Counted from the stretch's first letter, positions 9,527 to 21,806 are shown. The stretch is DNA of 64,000 nucleotides from Rutpela maculata (GCA_936432065.2 OW386292.2:14724918-14788917), one strand, 5' to 3'. Program-made: numbers and translations. The notes: generated by a model from the letters alone, not told the origin.

Positions 9527-11587
9527 TTAATCCGGGGATTTTAGCTTCAAAAATAACGATTTTTCGGAAAGTTTTGGGACTGGCCAAAAATTAGCCTACC
9601 CCCTACAGAATTTCCTCAGGAATCCGAAAACAATAGTGTTGACCACTCAAAACGGCGGCTTTAATGCTATTTAACTTTTTGTAAACAAAATTAATTTTGC
9701 AACTTATTTTATGACAAAAAACTGAAAAAATTGAATGTTTCCATCCTTGAAATTTGAAGTAGTGTAGAAACAAATATAAAATCTGTATGTTAACGATATT
9801 TTGAGAAACAGTACTTATTTTTACCCTTAATAAAATGTACTTTGTCCCGTTGCAAAATATTAATTATTTTGTTTGCAATTAATTTATAAAAAAATAATTC
9901 AAACTGTTATATTAAAAGATCAAATTAATATTTTACATTTCTGCTTCGGTAAATACATTGTATTTGACGTACATTTACATGATCAAAAAAAATATTGCAA
10001 ACAAATTTTAATTTGCGACTTTTTTCATGCAAAAAATCAATTTTGCAAAAAACTTATTGCATTTCAATTGTCATAAAAAACACGAATTTAAGAAAAAAAA
10101 TTATGCCTCGATGCTTTGGCACTCGCGCTGACGCTAGTCGCCAGATCCCCCTCCCCCCTTAAGTGACGATAATGACAATGATTGTCTGTACGCAGAGGTG
10201 TTAGATGAAACGGACAGCGAGTCCGACACAGGAAATCAACCTAAGAAAAAAAATGAGGACAGAAAAATAAACTTTATTTTGTGTATTCAATATATTAATT
10301 TTTAAATATAAAATGTATACGTTTTTTTATCCCCAATACGAGTAAAAACTATTCACACATCAATGTATTATCAAATAAATTGTAATGTAATCTTTAAATA
10401 TTTATTTTATGAAGCAACGTAATTTCATGATTGAAAAATAATCGAAGAATCGGAAAGATTACATACAATTTTTTTGATAATATATTGATGAGTGAATAGT
10501 TTTTACTCTTATTGGGGATAAAAACGTATACATTTTGTATTTAAAAATTAATTTATTGAATATACAAAATAAAGTTTATTCTTCTTTCCTCATTTTTTTT
10601 TAGGTTGATTTTCTGTGTCGGACTCGCTGTCTGTTTCGTCTCGCACTTCTGCGTATAGGCAATCATTGTCATCATCGTCATTGGGGGAGGGGGATCTGGC
10701 GTCTAGCGTCAGCACGAGCGCCAAAGATGCAATTTTCTCGATTTTTTCCATGGCCCATTTATATACAATATAGACGTGGCACATTTTGTAAGTGATAACA
10801 CACACTTTGAGAAATATTCAGTTAAATTTTCAAGTAAAAATATTTTCAAATTTCGCCGTAATCGCAAAAAATGTGAATTCTTCATATCTGGGCTTCTAAG
10901 CATCGGAACATAATTTTTTTTTAATTCGTGTTTTCTTATGACAATTAAAATGCAATAAGTTTTATGCAAAATTGATTTTTTGCGTAAAAAGGTCGCAAAT
11001 TAAAATTTTCTTGTAATATTCTTTTTGACTACGTAAATGTGCGTCAAATACAACGTATTTACTGAAGCAGAAGTGTAAAATATTAATTTGATCTTTTAAT
11101 ATAACAGTTTTAATTATTTTTTTTATAAATTAATTGCAAAAAAAAAAATTAATATTTTGCAACGGGACAAGTGCACTTTATTAAGGGTAAAAATATGTAC
11201 TGTTTCTCAAAATATACAGATTTGATATTAGTTTCTACAAAGTTCGAGGATCGAAAAATTCAATTTTTTCAGTTTTTTGCCGTAAAATGTTATTAACAAT
11301 GAAAGATTCGTTCTTTGCGTATACTTACCTTATAGGGGAGCTCATGACAAAGAAACTGATGGGTCGAACATTTTTCTATGACCTTTAGAAAAGAAGATAT
11401 AAGCAAAAAACTAAGTTGCAAAATTCATTTTGTTTACAAAAAGTTAAATAACAATTAAAGCCGCCGCGCCGTTTTGAGTGGTCAACACTATTTTTTTCGG
11501 AATCCTGAGAAAATTCTCTAGGGGGTAGACCAATTTTTGGCTAGTCCCAAAACTTTACGAAACATTTCCTAATATCACCGGAGTAAA
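9527..11587. repeat. 2-kb palindromic (foldback) element
   Basis: The left arm (about 9527-10395) and right arm (about 10453-11587) are inverted copies with a loop of only some 57 bp. Landmarks are GTTTTGGGACTGGCCAAAAA versus TTTTTGGCTAGTCCCAAAAC, CGTTTTGAGTGGTCAACACT on the right against its mirror on the left, and GTAATGTAATCTTT versus AAAGATTACAT at the loop. The right arm is longer because it keeps about 160 bp around 10726-10890 and a block near 11290-11390 that the left arm lacks. It probably formed by inverted fusion of two copies of one element. Confidence 0.85.
10590..10751 (-). pseudogene. Small acidic ORF inside the palindrome (53 codons)
   Basis: An ATG at 10751 opens a frame reading MEKIEKIASLALVLTLDARS, then a PNDDDD and DETDSESDTENQPKKK tail and a stop. 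It is rich in Asp, Glu and Ser. The opposite arm carries the corresponding + strand text (10130-10250), without the ATG and reading through the stop. It may be a leftover end of a transposase ORF or chance. No domain is recognised, and I would not call it an expressed gene. Confidence 0.3.
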
Positions 11588-12639
11588 AAGCGTATCGTCA
11601 TTTGGGTCTCTCACATTGTTGGGTTTTACGTAAAAATTCCTGTGTATATTTGAAATTCTATTAGTTTTTATTAATTCGTTTTTATTTTGTTGTAGTATGA
11701 TAAAAAATTATCAAGTTATTGCCTCTCGTCGCGGCTGCGCTATCGGTAGCTAACACAATTTCTCTACTGGAAGGCACTCTTGTTATTTTCATGTTTTTTT
11801 CCAGTTATTATAGTCCCTTCAAATTAGTAAAAAAGTCGCTATTTTATGAAAAATCTTCCCACAGTTATGAGACCTGTAGAAAGTGAAGTATTTGGGTTGT
11901 CTAAACATGATTTTCACCCCCCGCAGTTCTAAAAAAGGGTGGTTTTTGAGAAATATATACATATATATGAATTTTAGCGTTTTTTCGTGTTTTTCTCTAT
12001 TTTGAGGAAAACTATGCATTTTGGTGAAAAATGTCAAGAGAGCAAAGTTGTAGAGCAAATCAGAAAAAATAAAAAACATAATGTATAGTTCTAAGATTTT
12101 TATTATGAATAAAAGTAAACACACAAGAGCAAATATACAACAAATTCAAAAAATGGGAATTGCACAATTTAAAAATAACAGAACATAGTTCCTATTCTAT
12201 TTTTACCAAAAAAAGTAAAATGTATTTTTTATAAGTATAACATAACAACACATTCACATTATATAAAATAAATAACGAATTCATAAAACTCAATATAAAC
12301 GCTAAATAGCAAAAATATTTTGTACTATAGAGAAGTAAATAAATAATTATAAATTTAATGTACAGCCAACTAGAAAAATTTGGTAACACAATTTAAATAT
12401 AATAAATAATTCTGTTCTTACGTGCAGATTTGGTTAACATAATATGGAATATTTTTTATTATCGTTTTATAAAAAGTTTTGCTTTTAAAAGAAATCAAAT
12501 TTCAAAAATTCAAATAGTTTGTATATAATTTAATAATTTGGAAATAGCCAAAGTATAAAGGACGCCCAAATACACGTAAAGAACAAAGTAATTTTTAGTA
12601 TATCTTATGTACGGTTTTAAAATAAAGTAAGCAGTGAAA

Positions 12640-13090
12640 AATTAGTAGAAAACCGCTGCCCTAGGAATCACTACTTCCACATCCAGATTTTCTATCCATG
12701 TCTCTCACAACGAAAAAATTTTGTATGGGGAAATAATTGTTTATGGAACTTTAATAATATAATATTTGGTTCTTGTACAGAGTACACACACTAAATCACA
12801 ATATTTTCTCATCCCCTTTAATAATGGTAATGGGGGTGGCTAATGCCAAAAAGTTCCAGATCTCGTTAAAATACATAGATGTACTAAATTTCAAGTGAAT
12901 ATCTTAAACGGTTCCAGAGTAAACGTACGCACAAAAAAGTTACAGACAGACAGGCAGGCAGGCAGGCAGGTAGACGGACAGACAGATTTTTTTTTACTCA
13001 AACTTAAAATCTCGACGTTTCTTCATGACATATTCTAAGCCTATTTGAACAATAAATTTTTTTAAAATTTGTCGTTACTATACTTCCTCT
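12640..13090 (+). repeat. Dispersed repeat family copy 2 (ACTTCCAC family)
   Basis: Begins with AACCGCTGCCCTAGGAATC and ACTACTTCCACATCC, passes through the shared CCCCTTTAATAATGG and TTTCAAGTGAATATCT words and a CAGACAGGCAGGCAGG run at 12947-12985, and ends near ACTATACTTCCTCTGG. It lies within the long-TIR element 11806-15286. It lacks the CCCATAAAA middle present in the 57-kb copy. Confidence 0.7.
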
Positions 13091-13379
13091 GGACGTGGAG
13101 TAAAACAGAAAAAATAAACATTTTTGCAACTATTTTTGGCAGCATCCCTGGCAGGAACAAAAAAAATTCCTAGATTTTACACTTGTGTTTGGACGCACTT
13201 TGCTTTGGTTACTTCAAAAATATCGAATTAAAAAATTTTTAAAGCTGAATTTTATATTTTTTGCGGAGCCTGTATGCTTTACCTATACTTTAACAGTGTT
13301 AAAAGAGGTTTCCTTTCAAGCAAATTTTTATCAAGGCGGGTTCAGGATTTTTCAAATAATTTAAATATTGCTATAAGCA

Positions 13380-13810
13380 GTTCAAACCAAATGTATTTTT
13401 TTTTTCTTAAAAAAATTATTATTTATTACTCCAATGTTGAAGTATATTTTTTTGTTTATAAAGTGTAAATTAATATTAAGGATCGAAAAGTTGCTGATTT
13501 TATCGCATGCTCATTCTGATGGTGCTATTAAAAAAAATTGTAATGTTGAATACTAGTATTAAAAAAATAGTAAATTTTAAACCATTATTCGGAAAAAAAA
13601 AACAATTTAAAATAATAAAGCTCCACAAATTGTTTATAACAATTTGTTTATTTAAAAATAATGAAAATAAAAAATAACAATTTTTTCAATAGCACCATCA
13701 GAAAGAGCATGCGAAATTATAACTTTTCGTTCCTTAATAGGTATTAATTTTTTATACTTTATAAATAAAAAAATACATTTCAACTCTTATTTTTTTAAGA
13801 AGAAAATCAA
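13380..13810. repeat. Palindromic repeat
   Basis: TCGCATGCTCATTCTGATGG near 13503 is mirrored by CCATCAGAAAGAGCATGCGA near 13696. Arms of about 200 bp meet around 13590. No ORF. Nested in the 11806-15286 element. Confidence 0.75.
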
Positions 13811-14739
13811 GGAACCTGATTTGAATTTTTAAAAGCCCCATCGAGTGCTGAAAAAACATTATTGAAAGTGTATATGTTTTGAATTGATTTAAATATTTTT
13901 AAACTTCATTATTATTATTATAGCCGGGCCGCTTGGAAAGTGCCGAAGAACGATCATTATTACGTTTGCGTACGGGTAGCTGTAGATCCTAAACTATGAT
14001 GGATGCCCTTGCAGACTTTTTTCTGGAAAATTCGATGGTCTACAAAAAGGTTCAGTGCACTTATGTCGAATCTATTATCGTTTTCGCTACGTAAGCGACG
14101 AAAGGTTAAAAATCACTATCCTCTAATTCTTAACAATTTTCGTATAACTTTTTAAACAAATTCCTTAAAAGTACTCACAAATACTTTTCCTATCGAACTG
14201 AATCGAATGGCTCCAAGAAATAACGTTTTCAAGCACCGGGAAATTAATGCAAGTGGTTTTACCAATTGCATTGCAATATATAGTATTTCTTCCTTATTCC
14301 ACTATTTGCATATCACACATCAGACAAAACAAAACCCTTGCACTATGCACTGTTAAATGATTCTCCATTAACTGCACACAACACAACGAAAGCGGCAGGC
14401 GCGATGATAGAGGCCCGTCGACGCATGTGCAGAAAATAACATTTAAGAATAAGTGTATTTGAAGTAAATCGAATATTGAACCTTTTGGGTCAAGAATTAC
14501 TATCAAGAATACTTTTTAATTAGCTTGAATTAAACTCTTCTCTTAAATGAATATGAATTTTAATCTTAACTTAAATATAAAATATTCTACCTGAATAGAA
14601 TGATGCTTGGAAGTCAACACCATATAAATATTTGATAGAAATATCGACTATTATTTAACCTAGACTTCTACTCTTGCATGAAATTTAAAATTTCAAGAAT
14701 AGGATTATTCTCGGAGACAGTATAGGATTTTTTCCGTGT

Positions 14740-14955
14740 ATAGACTTTTGCGCCTTTTTTTTAGATTTTGATCCAAAATTATGCATTTTTATGAAAAATT
14801 ACATGAGATCAAAGTTGTAGAACAAACAAAAAGAAAAAGAGAGCTAGAACACCTAAAGATAGTGAATTTTATGTTCTACAACTTTGATCTCATGTAATTT
14901 TTCATAAAAATGCATAACTTTGGCTCAAAATCTAAAGAAGGCGCAAAAGCCTGTA
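14740..14955. repeat. Hairpin repeat
   Basis: The arms AAAATTATGCATTTTTATG and CATAAAAATGCATAACTTT flank ATCAAAGTTGTAGAACA / TGTTCTACAACTTTGAT, with a 50-bp purine-rich loop near 14830-14870. It sits just inside the right TIR of the 11806-15286 element. Confidence 0.7.
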
Positions 14956-16156
14956 TGTATATTTATTTCTTTCGCGCCCTCTAGCGGCGAAACTATGTTT
15001 AATTCGAAAAAAAAAGTAGGGACAAAAATTATGGGAAATTTTATGCTCTACAACTTTGCTCTCTTGATATTTTTCACCAAAATGCATAGTTTTTCCTCAA
15101 AATAGAGAAAAAGACGAAGAAACGCTAAAATTCATATATATGTATACATTTCTCAAAAACCACCCTTTTTTAGAACTGCGGGGAGTGAAAATCATGTTTA
15201 GACATCTCAAATACTTCACTTTTTACAGTTTTCATAACTGTGGGAAAATTTTCTTTAATTTTTCCTAATTTGAAGGGACTATTATATTAAATAAATATTA
15301 TATGCAAACGATGCAATTTAAAAGTAAGTGGGCATAGCCGGGTAAGCATGGTGTGACTGCCCCCAAGCGTCTGGCGCTTATATTTGTGCAGTAGGAAGCA
15401 ATCTTGAAAAGTAGCAATTTCACAAAATATTAGCCCGAAAAAGGGACCGGTTTGGGGTGAGTAAGGGAGGGTTGATTTTAGCAAAACTATTTTTTTTCTA
15501 AGAAACGGCGCATTCAATCGTTTTGTAAAAAATATATGTTAAAGACCTACTGAGAAAGTACTAAATAAAAAATCATGCCCAAATTCCGAAAACAGATACA
15601 GTAAAAAAAACATATATATTATTTTCAAATTTTTTTTAGGGTAACTTATCCCTGGGGTACCAACCTGAATTTTTTTCTGTAGCATGTCTATGGACTCACT
15701 TATGTTATATTTTTTTCCCAGTCTTGTCCGAAGATTACGCCATACTTAAAAAAAATGCCGAAGTGTGCAGTGCCGTATGCATATTTTGTGGACAATTAAC
15801 TCCTTGCAAGTAAAAAAGGCCAAACTGCAAAGTAAATATGGATATCTGAGTAGTGTATACATATTAGTGACTAGTAATTATGGAGATGGTGAACGTTGTA
15901 AGAGAAACCAACATAAAGCTGCAACGCTGACAGTTAATTAGGTGCTCAATAGAGTTGACTCTTGCTCCGCAAAAATCAGTTTATAACCGTAATGTTAAAT
16001 ATCATTAAGGGTAAAACCTAAAGTCAGCGGTACTATGGAGTACCTTGTCAAAGACTGTCATTATTCACATATTACCGTCGGCGGGGATAAGAGCTTGGTT
16101 GTTAACAATTTGCAGCACTAAATCGTAGCATTGCTAACCTGAGAAGGATATAGATG

Positions 16157-16600
16157 TTAATCTTCCTCACTGTCATCTGCAATCACTGTACTCATGCTAT
16201 CCTTCTGGAACAATAGGGAGAGAACTTCTGCCGGTTTAGGTATGCTTGCTAGATATCATCCGTACGAAAGGTAATACACGACAGCAGCTACATGGGAACA
16301 ACATCCAACAGTTTGATACCCATTGGCACATTCACAGAAATGTCTTCTAACGCCGACACTGTGGGGAATATAGTCGAGGAAACATCGGTAAACCTTCGTT
16401 TTGATGTGACGTGAACAAACTTGTATTTTGAGTACATTGGACTGGTCCTTAGCGTACTGAAGATTAAGTGTTCAGTTTTCATTTATGACTTCGAGGTACG
16501 AAATCGTTTGTTTATATTGATACGATCCGGTAAAAAACAGTTTTAAATCCGTCATTTCTGGGAAGTCCAGTACATCTTTGCTGGAAATATCTACAAAAGA
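16157..16600 (-). pseudogene. C-terminal end of a SWIM-finger DDE transposase (left copy, two stops)
   Basis: A single minus-strand frame reads KDVLDFPEMTDLKLFFTGSY near 16580 and SYLEVINEN, then a TGA. It goes on with QYAKDQSNVLKIQVCSRHIK, then HFCECANGYQTVGCCSHVAA and VVYYLSYG, a second TGA, and a tail ending ADDSEED with TAA at 16157-16159. CxCxnGxxTVGCCxH is a SWIM-type zinc finger that closes a large family of DDE-type (probably DDE_Tnp_4/ISL2EU-like) transposases; the family name is from recall. Only the C-terminal part is present and the catalytic core is absent, so the copy is dead. Confidence 0.75.
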
Positions 16601-16612
16601 CAGTTTTGCAAT

Positions 16613-16795
16613 TTCTTTGAATGTGCCAGTGGGAATCGATCTGTTGGATGTTGTTCCCATGTAGCTGCTGTCGTGCATTATCTTTCGCAAGGACGATATC
16701 TATCAAGCATACCTAAACCGGCGGAAGTTCTTTCTCTATTGTTTCAGAAGGATAGCATGAGTGCAGTGATTGCAGATGACAGTGAGGAAGATTAA
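16613..16795 (+). pseudogene. C-terminal end of the same SWIM-finger transposase (right copy)
   Basis: The + strand frame reads FFECASGNRSVGCCSHVAAV, then VHYLSQGRYLSSIPKPAEVL and a tail of SLLFQKDSMSAVIADDSEED to TAA at 16793-16795. This copy has an open tail where the left copy has TGA in place of the CGA (Arg) codon. It starts at the inverted junction, so the upstream transposase is missing. Both copies point away from each other from the palindrome centre. Confidence 0.75.
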
Positions 16796-17689
16796 CATCC
16801 ATATCCATCACAGGTTAGTAATGCTACGATTTAGTGCTGCAAATTATTAACAACACACGACTGTTAAGACCAAGCTCTTATCCCCGCCGACGGTAATATC
16901 GATAGTACCGCTGACTTTAGTTTTTACCCTTAATGATATTTAACATTCCGGCCATAAACTGATTTTTGCGGCGCAAGAGAGTTAAACTCTATTGATCACC
17001 TAATTAACTGTCAGCGTTGCAGCGTTATATTGATTTCTCTTACAACGTTCACCATTTCCATAATCACTAATCAGTAGTATGTATACACTACTCAGGTATC
17101 CATATTTACTTTGCATTTTGGCCTTCTTTACGTGCAAGGGGTTAATTGTTGACAAAATATGCATACGACACTGCACACTTCGGCATTTTTTTTAAGTATG
17201 GCGTAATCTTCGCACAAGACTGGGAAAAAAACATAACATAAGTGAGTCCCCAGACATGCTACAGAAAAAAATTCAGGCTGGTACCCCAGGGATAAGTTAC
17301 CCTAAAAAAAATTTGAAAATAATATATATGTTTTTTTTACTGTATCTGTTTTCGGAATTTGGGCATGATTTTTTATTTAGTACTTTCTCAGTAGGTCTTT
17401 AACATATATTTTTTACAAAACGATTGAATGAGCCGTTTCTTAGAAAAAAAATAGTTTTGCTAAAATCAACCCTCCCTTACTCACCCCAAACCGGTCCCTT
17501 TTTCGGGCTAATATTTTGTGAAATTGCTACTTTCCAAGATTGCTTCCTACTGCACAAATATAAGCGCCAGACGCTTGGGGGCAGTCACACCATGCTTACC
17601 CGGCTATGTCCTTTCCTCAACTTTAAATTGATAAATAAAAACTTAGTTAGGTATATTACGTTTTTTTTGGAAGGCACTAGAATTTTTCA

Positions 17690-17935
17690 CCCTGGCGCGG
17701 ATTTAGGGAGGGGGGGGTAACGGGGTGAGATTACCCCCCCAAGATTCTGTAAACCATCAACTTTTGTTCTAAAATTGTATGATTTTTGTTAATTTTGGGA
17801 GGAAATTTTTTTTTAACAGGATAATTACCCCCCCCCAAGAAATTTTCATTTTAAATTTTTTAGGATGAAAGTTTTTTTTTTTATTTCTCCCCCCCCCCCC
17901 CCCCCCGCTCATCAAAAATTGATCCGCCCTTGTTT
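17690..17935. repeat. G/C-homopolymer-rich repeat
   Basis: GGCGCGGATTTAGGGAGG at 17693 and TTGATCCGCCC near 17920 form rough inverted ends around poly-G, poly-C and poly-T blocks. One block is an uninterrupted run of 18 C at 17889-17906. No ORF is credible. It lies 110 bp before the exon at 18043. Confidence 0.5.
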
Positions 17936-18042
17936 TCACCAAAAGTTTTTGTATCACCCACGTTATTCTGTAAATTGAATAATGTGTGATATTGTTGCTA
18001 CCATTACATATTTTCTTAGGTTCCTTTTTTTCTGTTTTACAG

Positions 18043-18184
18043 GGACGGGGTAGATACCTAGCAAATTTGAGGATAGCTGCAGTTACTAAGGAGGATACGG
18101 ACAACGACTACATTCTGAAAGCTGAGAACAATATGGGGTCGCAGACTTACCAGATAAAAATTTCGACAAGTCCGGAGCCTGAGG
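18043..18184 (+). CDS. Fas3: Fasciclin-3 exon: second half of Ig-like domain 3
   Basis: Acceptor TTTTACAG, donor GTAAAT, entry phase 0 and exit phase 1. Encodes GRGRYLANLRIAAVTKEDTD, then NDYILKAENNMGSQTYQIKI and STSPEPEG. DYILKAENNMGSQTYQIKIS is the F-G strand region of an Ig domain, with Leu/Lys where a cysteine would normally sit. This matches the cysteine-less partner exon at 9015. STSPEPEG is the juxtamembrane stalk leading to the next exon. Confidence 0.9.
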
Positions 18185-18719
18185 GTAAATGTTAACAATG
18201 TTATTTCTAGTAGAATTAAACATATTGTACCTACATAACCAAGATTTTAAGGAGTTTTCAACTGTTTAAATGCGTTGTAAAAAAAATAGAAATAGAATGC
18301 TTTCGTAAAGTAATGGTAAATTCGATAAAAAAGGTATACATTTCTTGTGGAAAAATCGCTCGGACGCCTGGGGCTATAGAGGTCGTTTGGATCAAAACCA
18401 CCTAGAGGTCACAAGTTTCAGTCCTGATCAAGGATTTTTCTGGAGAAATTTCGAGGAGACGTACGAAGCCTGATTTTCAAAATGTGTCTTTGCAAATTTA
18501 AAAATAACAATAAACCTATGAAAATTGTTTTCGAGATAAAAAACGTAAGTTAATGAAATAATACCCCACTAATCCCGAATAGATACCGTACCCATAAAAC
18601 ATCAAACACAGACCCCAAATCAAAAAAAATGTACATAACCTTCTTTATTCACAGATCTAGATCTCAAACCCAAAAAAGTAATCCACGGACTTCAAAGCAA
18701 AGACCATGAATAAATGAAC
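18185..18719. other. Intron sequence, no recognisable feature
   Basis: AT-rich sequence between the Ig exon and the hAT insertion. No coding signal or inverted repeat was found by eye. Confidence 0.5.
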
Positions 18720-18727
18720 ATACAGAC

Positions 18728-21700
18728 TAGGGTGGCCCATCTCTATAGGGGGTGAATTTTTTTTGCGTATTTTTTAAGTCTCACCCCACGAAAATATACT
18801 ATTATATTAGGAATAATTTATGTCAAAGTTTCAGATAATTCGGTGAACGGTAACCCGTGCCGCATTCAGGTAGAAATTTGTAGATAAGATTTTATTACGG
18901 TAATACACTTAAATTTTACTTAAAATACAAATATTTACCTCTTTTCTCATAATGTTTTATTGGTGTAATTATTTCCTAGAAATCATTTGTTTTGGAAGAT
19001 TGGAAATATAATGCACCTACGGTAGGTTCTTATGTCAGTTTGCAATCGTGTTTTACAGTGGTGACATTATAAGTTCTAGCATACGTTCCTTTTTGAAAAA
19101 ACATTTAACGATGGCTGATGTTAGATCCTTACGAAAGGATACTTTCATTTACTTAGTTGGACACTATTCGTCACAAATCATTGGCAATAAATTGCCGTCT
19201 AATAGACAAGTGCTCTTTTATAACATTCGTGAAGTGAAGCTAAGTGTACATGAAAGTGCTAAATTAACAATAAAAGAGGTGTCAGTTTTTTGGGATAAAG
19301 CTCGCATTCCGACACGTCAGGATTTTCATTGTGTTAAACAACTAGATAAACTTTATGCAGAGTGGAGGAACTTACAAAAATCGGCTAAAAGGGCCAGTGC
19401 GGGAGTAAAGAAAAAAATTTCGTTGAAAAATTGGACGATCTTTTTGACATTTCTCATGCAAATGCATTGGAGTTGATGAAAATAGATGAAGATAAGCAGT
19501 TTTTAATTAACCAAAGAAAAAAGGGACGTCCTGGATTTATGCATGGTATTGATTACCAACTTGCTTCTCAAGAAAAATCAGCTGAGGAGAAATTACAGAA
19601 ATTATCCGAACGAATGCAACGAAGTCAACAACAAAAGCTAGATTAGAGGAAACAGTCACCTGTCCATCATCAAGTAGTAATTCAGCCGACTCCAACGAAA
19701 ATGAAGATGAAATAATCGAAGCCCAAGAAGAGTTGTTACAAGACCAGCCTGGCCCGTCACAGCCAAAAAAGAGGAGATTGTATGGAACATGTAACATCAT
19801 CACACCAAAAATAGCCGCTGCATTTGATGCTTGCAAAATAAGCGACAGGTATGGAGTCCATATTTTGACGGCAGTAGCAGAAGCACTAGGACATGACACC
19901 ACATCTTTGTCCATCAGCAGAACCACACTTCAGCGCTCTAGACAACGCATCCGCGAAGAAAGAGCTGGAATATTAAAAACTGCCTTCGGTAATTCTGAAT
20001 TGCCGGCCCCAGTCATCCATTGGGATGGAAAACTTTTACCTTCTCATGGGAATGGGAAATATCGATAGACTTGCTATCTTAGTTACTAGTGGAGATATTG
20101 AACAACTACTTGGAGTACCAGCTTTGCCCAATTCAACTGGAAGAGAACAGAATGAAGCAGTTTATGATGTGCTTTGTGAATGGAATTTGGACGAAAAGGT
20201 AATAGCTTTGTGTTGTGATACAACAGCATCAAATATGGGTTATATAAATGGGACAGCCACACTATTGCAACAAAAATTAGAAAGAGATATTCTATATTTT
20301 TCTTGTAGACATCATATTTTTGAAGTGGTTTTGAGAAGTGTGTTTGACACAAAAATGCCTTCCTCATCTGGTCCAAATGTGCCACTATTTAAACGTTTTA
20401 GGGAATTTTGGCCCAAAATAGATCAAAATAAACTAAAAACTGGATTTCAGGTATCAAAAATTAAACACATTTTACAACCAGTTAAAGCCGAAATTGTAAA
20501 GTTTCTAAATGCAGCTTTAACTTTGCAACAGCCTCGTGATGATTATAAAGAATTTTTAATGCTTTCTAAACTATTTGTTGAAGAAGAGCCCACTCACACG
20601 ACATTCTATCAACCAGGGGCATTTCATCATGCACGTTGGATGGCCAAAGCCATTTACTGTCTAAAAATATTTTTTTTCCAAGATCAGTTCCAACTAACTA
20701 AAAAAGAAAAAATAGGTATTGAAGATATATGTCTCTTTATTGTAAAGGTTTATGTAAAGGCCTGGTTTACAGCGTCATTTGCTAGTAAAGCACCGCTTCA
20801 TGACTTAGACTTTTGTAAAGAACTCATTAATTATCAAAATATTGACAAAGAAATATCTCAAGCCGCAAGTAGGAAAATAGTGAACCATTTGTGGTACCTT
20901 AATTCAGTAAATGTTGGCTTATCTTTCTTTGATGACGATATTTCAGTTACCACTAAAAGAGAAATGGTTAAAGCTTTGAATAGGAAAGCACCAAATCAAG
21001 AGGGTATTAAACGACTTATGATTAGTAACATTACTGACGTTGAAAACAAGGAAATTCAGGACTTCATATGCGAGAACACTAAACAGTTTTTTCAAAAATT
21101 AGGTTTGTCTATGGAATTTTTGGAAAATGATCCAACAACATGGAGGGAAAATGAAAGTTATACCCGATGTTTCAATATTGTAAACAAAATTAAAGTTGTA
21201 AATGATGCCGCTGAGAGAGGAATCAAACTTATTACTGACTATAATGACATTTTAACAAAAAATGAAGACCAAAAACAGTTTTTACTCCAAGTTGTAAATG
21301 ATTATAAATCACAGTTTCCAAATGTAAAAAAAGAAACCCTGTCGCATGCTTTGGCCTAGTGCAAAAAATATTGTTTTTATTACTATATTCTTGTAGATTT
21401 AGGATAATATTTGGTACTATGTATGAAAAAAACGTTTCATAATAAAATACACAAAGATAAAACGAGAGTTTTATTTCAAAAACTTCTAGTCTAGTTTTCT
21501 TAGACTACGAATTTACAGTAGTATGACACATGTCATAGTCACAACAGATAATGTCTTTGATATTTGTACGACTTGATTAGTCATTCTAAAGATAAATGTT
21601 GCTGATTAAAAAAAAAACAATGCATCAACCAAAGAATGTAAATAATTCCATTTACTTTTATTATTGCATAATAATGCATTCTGCGGCACCCCTTGCCTTC

Positions 21701-21806
21701 AATTTGCCTCAATAATATTTTGAGGGGACTGTTTTTTCTTCAAATGGAACCATTTGCAGGGGTGAGAAATAAAAAATTTCGATTTCGAAAAAGATGGGCC
21801 ACCCTA
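18728..21806 (+). mobile_element. hAT-superfamily DNA transposon, full length
   Basis: TAGGGTGGCCCATCT at 18728-18742 and AGATGGGCCACCCTA at 21792-21806 are perfect 15-bp terminal inverted repeats. The element is flanked by an exact 8-bp target duplication ATACAGAC (18720-18727 and 21807-21814). An 8-bp duplication and a (C/T)AGGG-type terminus are hallmarks of hAT elements. The 3.08-kb body holds one frameshifted transposase gene in + orientation. Perfect ends and duplication argue for fairly recent insertion, the frameshifts for inactivity. Confidence 0.93.
19111..21359 (+). pseudogene. hAT-like transposase, frameshifted
   Basis: Starts at MADVRSLRKDTFIYLVGHYS (ATG 19111). The frame changes near 19425, near 19637 and again near 20050, splitting it into pieces of about 120, 71, 110 and 440 codons. 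Putative catalytic features are HWDGKLLP near 20020 (first Asp), CCDTTASNMGYINGTATLL near 20212 (second Asp with a hAT-like SNM) and YFSCRHHIFEVVL near 20296 (the CxxH motif of hAT enzymes). The C-terminal 444-codon frame (20025-21359) is uninterrupted. The TIR and 8-bp duplication support the hAT assignment. The breaks are read from frame changes in the sequence and could be checked for assembly error. Confidence 0.85.

Larger units (their letters stand above)
11806..15286. repeat. Long-TIR element with about 250-bp inverted ends
   Basis: TAGTCCCTTCAAATTAG at 11811-11827 is mirrored by CTAATTTGAAGGGACTA near 15265-15281. The similarity continues inward for about 250 bp on each side (about 11811-12070 and 15035-15285), including GGTGGTTTTTGAGAAA against its complement and ACAACTTTGCTCTC on the right against its mirror on the left. 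The 3.5-kb element contains other repeats (12640-13090, 13380-13810, 14740-14955). No transposase was recognised inside. Confidence 0.75.
15312..17627. repeat. 2.3-kb palindrome made of two inverted transposon 3' halves
   Basis: The left arm (about 15312-16340) and right arm (about 16615-17627) are near-identical inverted copies. Examples are CCCGAAAAAGGGACCGG against its mirror near 17490, GGTAACTTATCCCTGGGGTA against its mirror near 17285, and CAGCAGCTACATGGGAACAA against TTGTTCCCATGTAGCTGCTG. Each arm carries the 3' end of the same transposase gene, pointing outward, plus downstream sequence. Only the central 275 bp is asymmetric. Confidence 0.9.

Noticed and set aside
19537..19926. Minus-strand ORF of about 129 codons
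   Set aside because: It is the antisense shadow of the hAT transposase gene and shows no domain.
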